Positions 59,148 through 64,000 of a stretch of 64,000 nt of DNA are shown in pieces (positions within the stretch are counted from its first letter, which is position 1; the number at the start of each line of letters is the position of its first letter). The position numbers and the translations under genes are program-made. The notes beneath the pieces are model-generated. The model was not told where the DNA came from, did not search any database, and saw nothing but the letters and a program-made list of their open reading frames with translations. Source of the DNA: Allodiplogaster sudhausi (lineage: Eukaryota > Nematoda > Chromadorea > Rhabditida > Diplogasteridae); NCBI GenBank assembly GCA_945643635.1, contig CALZFC010000111.1, positions 378,501-442,500 of the forward strand, written 5' to 3'.

Positions 59148-60281
59148 TTCTTTGCAGGACGAGCTCGGAATGAATGGAACGCTATCTCCAGAGAAGTGGC
59201 CTCCATCTCAAGACGAGACCATCTTCCCCTTCTTCAACCCTTCTTCGCTGTGGCTCCCAATACATGGAAGTCCTATAAGTCTGCTTGGAGAGCTTACCTC
59301 TCCTCTCTCCCCCACGGATCTGACCCTTCTTCACCAATGACCCTAACTGCATACTCTATCTCTGCTCGTCTCTCTCGCTCTCAAGTAGCTTATCTCTCGG
59401 CTTCTTTCGCATTGTTTTCTTCAGAATCAGTTTCCCCATTGTGTTCTCGTGTGTTGTCTGGTCTTAAGAGATCATCTGCGCCTCCTCGAGGCTCTCTCCC
59501 GTTATCAGATTCGCATATCCGTTTGATTCTCCAGTCAGCTCTCACCGAGCCTGATCAACGTCCTCATTTGGCTATTACCTTGCAGTATTTGGCTGGCTTA
59601 AGAGTAGGCGAAGTCGCAGCCCTTAAGTTATCTGACCTATCCCTCTCCTCTCATAATCTTTCGATTGTTATTCGCCAGTCTAAGACTGATCAGTTTTCTG
59701 AAGGTGCTACCACCTATATTGATGTTTCTGCTACCCCATTGTTGTGGAATTTCATCTCAGAGGGCCTCTCTTCCAAGCCTCCCCTATCGCCCCTCTTCCC
59801 ATCACTCAACTCTATCTCTCACATATCCTCCTCTCACCTCTCCAATCTCATTTCTCGCATGCTTACTTCTCTTTCATTATCACAATATACCTCGCACAGT
59901 GCTCGTAGCGGAATGGCTAACCGACTGTTTGCTCTGGGACGCACAGCCGATCAAGTTAAACGTGTCGGTAGGTGGAAGAGTGACGGAGGATTCGCTGCTT
60001 ATGTCCGTTCTTCCCCCGCCACTCAGGGTGGAGTCGTCCCTCCCCTTTCTCTCTTCGTCTGGCTTAGACGCTATGTTTCCCTTATTATATTATTTGCTAT
60101 TCCTAAGGTATTCCTTATTGGCTATTATTGGCTATTCATATCCTATTTTCTTCCACTATTGCTATCCTATGATTACTCGCTATTATGGTTAACATGCCAC
60201 TATTGCAATGTTTTTCCATATATTATTGTCACCATAATTCACGGCCCGTCTGGAGCCTATTTTGATAAAGTCGATTTATAG
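59148..60281 (+). CDS. Tyrosine recombinase of a Crypton/YR-type mobile element
   Basis: ATG at 59196, but the frame is open further upstream to about 59148 (RARNEWNAISREV), so an upstream exon is likely. The N-terminal SAM-like domain includes NTWKSYKSAWRAYLSSL. The catalytic residues are in the expected order: Arg in YLAGLRVGEVAALKLSDLSL, Lys in IRQSKTDQFSEGATT, H-x-x-R in YTSHSARSGMANRLFALGRT, the fifth position Trp in VKRVGRWKSDGGF and the Tyr in AAYVRSS. All are present, so the enzyme may be functional. After RSSPATQGGVVPPL the frame runs on about 85 residues of hydrophobic sequence that is probably not conserved. I see no reverse transcriptase, which argues for a Crypton-like element over DIRS/Ngaro, or for a fragment. 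Element ends were not found. Confidence 0.85.
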   Translation, partial: FFAGRARNEWNAISREVASISRRDHLPLLQPFFAVAPNTWKSYKSAWRAYLSSLPHGSDPSSPMTLTAYSISARLSRSQVAYLSASFALFSSESVSPLCSRVLSGLKRSSAPPRGSLPLSDSHIRLILQSALTEPDQRPHLAITLQYLAGLRVGEVAALKLSDLSLSSHNLSIVIRQSKTDQFSEGATTYIDVSATPLLWNFISEGLSSKPPLSPLFPSLNSISHISSSHLSNLISRMLTSLSLSQYTSHSARSGMANRLFALGRTADQVKRVGRWKSDGGFAAYVRSSPATQGGVVPPLSLFVWLRRYVSLIILFAIPKVFLIGYYWLFISYFLPLLLSYDYSLLWLTCHYCNVFPYIIVTIIHGPSGAYFDKVDL

Positions 60282-60587
60282 TGTTCGGTGGTGAAGTACG
60301 AAGTACAACAGGGTAATCTGGGTTATGTGGGAGTTATACGACCATATAACATACCATACCATGCATTGCTTTATCACTTATACACATATCTTCATTAACA
60401 CGTGGCAGCAGCACGTAAATAAATCAATCAAAAGTGTTCATTGTGGTTGCAGAAGTAAACATTCAAAGGGGCAATGTTTTTTTTTATTCATTCCTTGCTG
60501 TTCCGATCATGCCGTTCTTGCTTTCTAATTTAGTTTAAAAAGTTGGATTTTATTATGCTCGCAATGCTAAAATAATATAAAATGTTT
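60282..60587. other. Spacer with minus-strand polyadenylation signal
   Basis: TTTATT at 60548-60553 is AATAAA on the minus strand, 35 bp past the stop of the minus-strand ORF at 60588. Nothing else seen. Confidence 0.4.
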
Positions 60588-60914
60588 TTATAAGCTTGGT
60601 TTAGAAGAATCGATAAGAATTGGAAGATTCTCCGTATGATGCTGATATCGTTCGTCGTAGGTGTAGAGCCGTTTCTGCTTGGTTTGTTTGTCCTTGGTGG
60701 GCTCTAATTCAGCAGTCATACGGTTTGAGGAAGTTGGCAGTGTTTCTTTCATGATCGCTCTTATAAACGAATGGTAAATCGGAATGGCGATGAACCGCAG
60801 GAGGTCGAGGAGCAGAAAAAAAAAGTTGGAATAGTCAGCTAGGAGCAGAGTGATGCGGCAAGAACTATGTATAGAGTAAAGTATCCAGGCTAAGACACAT
60901 TCTCTCCCACTCAC
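60588..60914 (-). CDS. Hypothetical short membrane-segment protein or last exon
   Basis: Open minus frame of 108 codons ending at 60588 with a polyadenylation signal just beyond. It has a hydrophobic stretch (NFFFLLLDLLRFIAIPIYHS) followed by a polar tail (MTAELEPTKDKQTKQKRLYT, YDERYQHHTENLP). Composition looks protein-like. It may be the last exon of a gene whose upstream exons lie past 60914; a minus-sense piece at 61020-61080 (KTVAIPTASRESSRQ) is one candidate. Family unknown. Confidence 0.4.
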   Translation of the reverse strand: MSGRECVLAWILYSIHSSCRITLLLADYSNFFFLLLDLLRFIAIPIYHSFIRAIMKETLPTSSNRMTAELEPTKDKQTKQKRLYTYDERYQHHTENLPILIDSSKPSL

Positions 60915-61333
60915 TCTCTCCCTCTCTCTTCTCTCTCCATCATTCTATTCTAATCTCTCTCACTCTCTCACTCTCTCTCACTTTCTTTATCTTGCTCTTC
61001 GCGAGTCTCCCTCACATCTTGCCTGGAAGACTCCCTGCTGGCAGTCGGAATGGCTACAGTCTTACTGATGCCGCCAGGAGGAGCACCCTTAAATATCTGA
61101 CTTTCACTTATCTGCCGATTTCGATTTTGTACATACATTTTCCCTCCTTTCCCTTTTCTCTATTGCTCTCTTGCCCTCCATCTCCATTTTCATTCTCCTC
61201 TCGCGTTTTCTTTTTTTCCCTTCTTTTAACTCTGAATTTCTACATACATTGTGTTTCCCAGTCTTCGTCTCATACTCTTATTCATGGCGTTCGGCCATGT
61301 CACAACATTTCATGCTTCGTTAGACCCCTTCAG

Positions 61334-61339
<6 letters not shown>

Positions 61340-61386
<47 letters not shown>
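61340..61386. repeat. (CT)n microsatellite
   Basis: Pure CT run of about 47 bp. Confidence 0.96.
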
Positions 61387-61389
<3 letters not shown>

Positions 61390-62647
61390 AATCCTCTCTC
61401 GCCCTTTCTCGGCCTCACATTCCTAAGCATATGTAACATGTTAGATGCTTTCTTGCTTAATGTACAGTAAATGTGACCCTCGCTGCAAGTTCTCATGATC
61501 TAACTGAGCATGAGAGGTTGTTTGTCGAGTCGGGGATGACAAGAGGGCAGAAGACAGACAGTCAGTGGCCGATCCCCCCCGCAATCTCACTATACCAAGA
61601 CTCCCTTACTTTCTCTTCCCTTTATGGCTCTCTATTCCTCCTTCCTTCTTTCTTCCTCTTTCTCCTCCTCCTCCTCATCTCTCTCTCTCTCTCACTCTCT
61701 CTCTCTTTCTCTCTCCCTCTCGCGCCCTCCGCTTCACTTTCAGTGATTCTCTTGATCTCTTTGAGATGTGCATTTGATGCAACAATCGCGTTTCCTTCGC
61801 CTCTCTTAACTTCCTCTCCATTTTCGGCTTATCTCAGAATATGAGAGAATCTTGAGTGCTTGGTGCCCTTGGAGATCCCCTCGGCTCACTTTTCTCCGCC
61901 TTCATCCCCCTCCATCCCAATTGTGCATGGCTGACCTGCTAGAGAAGATAGCTGGATGGAGCTCCTTACTCATGTCGATTTCCTTCTTCTTTTTCTTACG
62001 AGATCTTTGGTTCAACATCTTCATGAATGTGTCTTTCCTCGTTTATTTAAAGGAACCCTTTGAATATGCGTGCAGCTTTGAAGAAAGCTTACTGTATTCT
62101 CTGATTCAGACATGTGCATACTCTTTTTGTTCGTACTTGCAGAGCGAACGTTGCTTTTAGCAACAGTCGTAGAGATAACAGTGGCACATAAGAAGAAAAG
62201 AGTGCGAAGAGAAGTGAATCAGCGAAAACAGTAACCATTCTTCAAATCTACACGTGCTTTCCTGTAGGCTTTCATGAATAGCCTGCAGAGAATGAATACA
62301 AAAATGTTGTGATTTCGCGCTCTTCTTCATTTCGCTGAAAGCTGGAAACATAAGAAGTGTTCTTATGATTTCGTCGAGTTTCATTCGGCGAATTTTCTCG
62401 CTTCTTTATGCCAAATGTTGTGCGTGAATGGATTTAAGGCGAAATCTGGAATATTGAAGAAGACCGGAATTTATGAAGCTTTTCGTGTTGAGAGAGAGCT
62501 GGCGGAGAGAGTGGTCCTTCTTCTCTATACAAATCTCTTTTTCTTCTTCCGACCCGTAGATCTCATTCCCGCGCAGAGTCATTTGCCACTACGCATAACG
62601 CCTCTCAGATTCTCTTATTTGGTCTCTTCTCCATTCGCCTCTCTCTC

Positions 62648-62832
62648 TCCCTCTGTCTTTCTCTCTCTCTCTCTCCCTCTGTCTTTCTCTCTCTCTCTCC
62701 CTCTGTCTTTCTCTCTCTCTCTCCCTCTGTCTTTCTCTCTCACTCTCCCTCTGTCTTTCTATCTCTCTCTCCCTCTGTCTTTCTCTCTCTCTCTCCCTCT
62801 TTCTTTCTCTCTCTCTCTCTCCCTCTGTCTTT
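62648..62832. repeat. 24-bp CT-rich minisatellite, about 7-8 copies
   Basis: Consensus CCCTCTGTCTTTCTCTCTCT plus CTCT, repeated head to tail with occasional single-base changes (CACT, TATC, TTTC). It differs from the simple (CT)n tracts elsewhere by its fixed GTCTTT marker. Confidence 0.9.
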
Positions 62833-63159
62833 CTCTCTTTCTATCTCTGTCTCTCTGCCTCTCTATCTCCTCTATCTAAGGATGAATAAGCCGAGTACCT
62901 TCTACGGCCGTCACTTCGTCTCCTCGCTTGCAACCTCAGATGTCTCGTATAGCAAGGAGAGGATATCTCCTCTCCTCTCAATCGCAGCTCCCTTCAATCC
63001 ATTCACATGACGTGTACAGAGATAGAGTTCATCACGCTCAGTCCATCTTTGACTGCTCTTCATTTGCTTCCGTCCTCCACCAATCTTCTCCGCTCTCTTT
63101 CTCTCACTCTCTCACTCTCTAGTTTTCTATGACTCTCAAACAAAAAGGATCGTTACTCG

Positions 63160-63225
63160 TTGCAGTCATTCGTGGCCACAAATGACGAGATTGCAGCGGA
63201 TTGGCTCAGTCATAACACTGCTGCT
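63160..63225 (+). other. Possible UBA-domain exon fragment
   Basis: After GTTGCAG the plus frame reads SFVATNDEIAADWLSHN, resembling helix 3 of UBA domains (A-x-N-(D/N)-(V/I)-x-A-A-x-W-L-x-S-H). UBA domains bind ubiquitin. Only one short piece is seen; chance similarity is possible. Confidence 0.3.
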
Positions 63226-64000
63226 GTTTGTCTTTTCTTTACTTTTCTTCTCTCTTTCTCCCTCTCTCTCTCTCTATATATATATATATGTCGCTCTGTC
63301 TCCCTATCTCTCTTTCTCGCGGTCTCGAAATCTCTCTTTCGAAGTTCTCTCTCATAATCTAGCAATTCGCTGTAAGTATTGTAGTTTATCTCCACTTTTG
63401 TTCAAAACCTTGTTCGGAACAACTGTGTCAATTTGCCAGATATGTACATAAACTCTGAATGCTTGGAGTTCTAAAGCAGCAAGAGTTCACTTTTGGCTTA
63501 GTCATTGTTGATCTCTAGATGATCGTGCAATCCGTTGAACGAAAGCGCGGCAGTTCTCACCTCTCAGGCTCTCCGTTCTGTAAATAAAGGGACTAGATTG
63601 ACTCCGCCTCGTAGATCCGCTCCACTGCAAACAGTCTCTTTGGTCGCTCCGAAAATTCGAATTATTTATCAGTATTTAATCTAGTCTTTGATTGGGTGCT
63701 TTTCTCTTTGTTTTCTCACTCCTTTCGCTTGTTCTCCAGCTAACTTTTCTTCCTCCTCTCTCTATTCTCCTACTTCTTCACGTCTATCTCTCTCTTTCCC
63801 AAATCTCCCTTTCTCCTTTTTCTCCCCATCTGATACATTGCCTTCCGCTCGGATGTGCCCAATGCTTCCTTTTGGATATGTCAAGGTCTTCCTCCGACTA
63901 TCTCGCTCTCTCTCCTCCCCCCTCTCTCTTTCTCTCTCTCGCTCTCTCCCGTCCCCCTCTCTCTATCTCTCTCTCTCTCTCACTCTCTCGCTCTCTCTCC

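Larger units (their letters stand above)
60915..64000. other. Low-complexity region with a few possible exons
   Basis: Dominated by CT-rich tracts (61340-61386, 61660-61730, 62640-62860, 63255-63320, 63900-64000). Possible plus-strand exon pieces are 61473-61570 (SSHDLTEHERLFVESGMTRG) and 63160-63225 (SFVATNDEIAADWLSHN), plus an AATAAA at 63582. I could not build a gene. Confidence 0.45.

Overview
This is a eukaryotic nuclear window, most likely from a small, gene-dense invertebrate animal. The genes carry many short GT-AG introns, some only 40-70 nt. The gene set points to a metazoan or a close relative: a CIN85/CD2AP-type SH3 adaptor, a GAF-GAF cyclic-nucleotide phosphodiesterase, Bax inhibitor-1, TBCD and the SUMO E1 subunit UBA2. 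I cannot name the species. The DNA is full of CT/GA microsatellites, mostly in introns and between genes.

Layout. 1-2.7 kb: 3' part of a CIN85/CD2AP-like gene (+). 2.7-4.6 kb: gene-poor, with a decayed ISXO2/Merlin-type transposase on the minus strand. 4.6-12.5 kb (+): TXNL1, COG1 and SYS1; COG1 and SYS1 both act at the Golgi. 12.85-24.7 kb (-): TBCD, UBA2 and a divergent cyclin. 25.6-31.1 kb (+): a coiled-coil protein of unknown family with a myristoylation-type N-terminus, one of whose introns holds a 2.2-kb inverted repeat bounded by TTAA. 31.7-36 kb (-): a small membrane-protein gene, a possible very small gene, and duplicated GC-rich exon-like units. 38.9-40.5 kb (+): Bax inhibitor-1. 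42.1-47.9 kb (+): the phosphodiesterase. 49.1-51.3 kb (-): MUS81.

51.3-57.4 kb is a nested mobile region. A 5.65-kb element with 20-bp terminal inverted repeats starts only 9 bp upstream of the MUS81 start codon. Inside it sits a 3.1-kb hAT transposon with an exact 8-bp target duplication, an apparently intact transposase gene and GGCCC-rich ends. 58.2-60.3 kb holds a tyrosine-recombinase ORF (Crypton/YR type) and a decayed second copy of part of it. 60.6-64 kb is low-complexity DNA with a few possible exons.

Gene models were built by eye from splice signals and remembered family sequences. Spans for the conserved genes are reliable at the ends stated, but individual internal exon borders may be off by a few codons. 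Small internal exons may have been missed.
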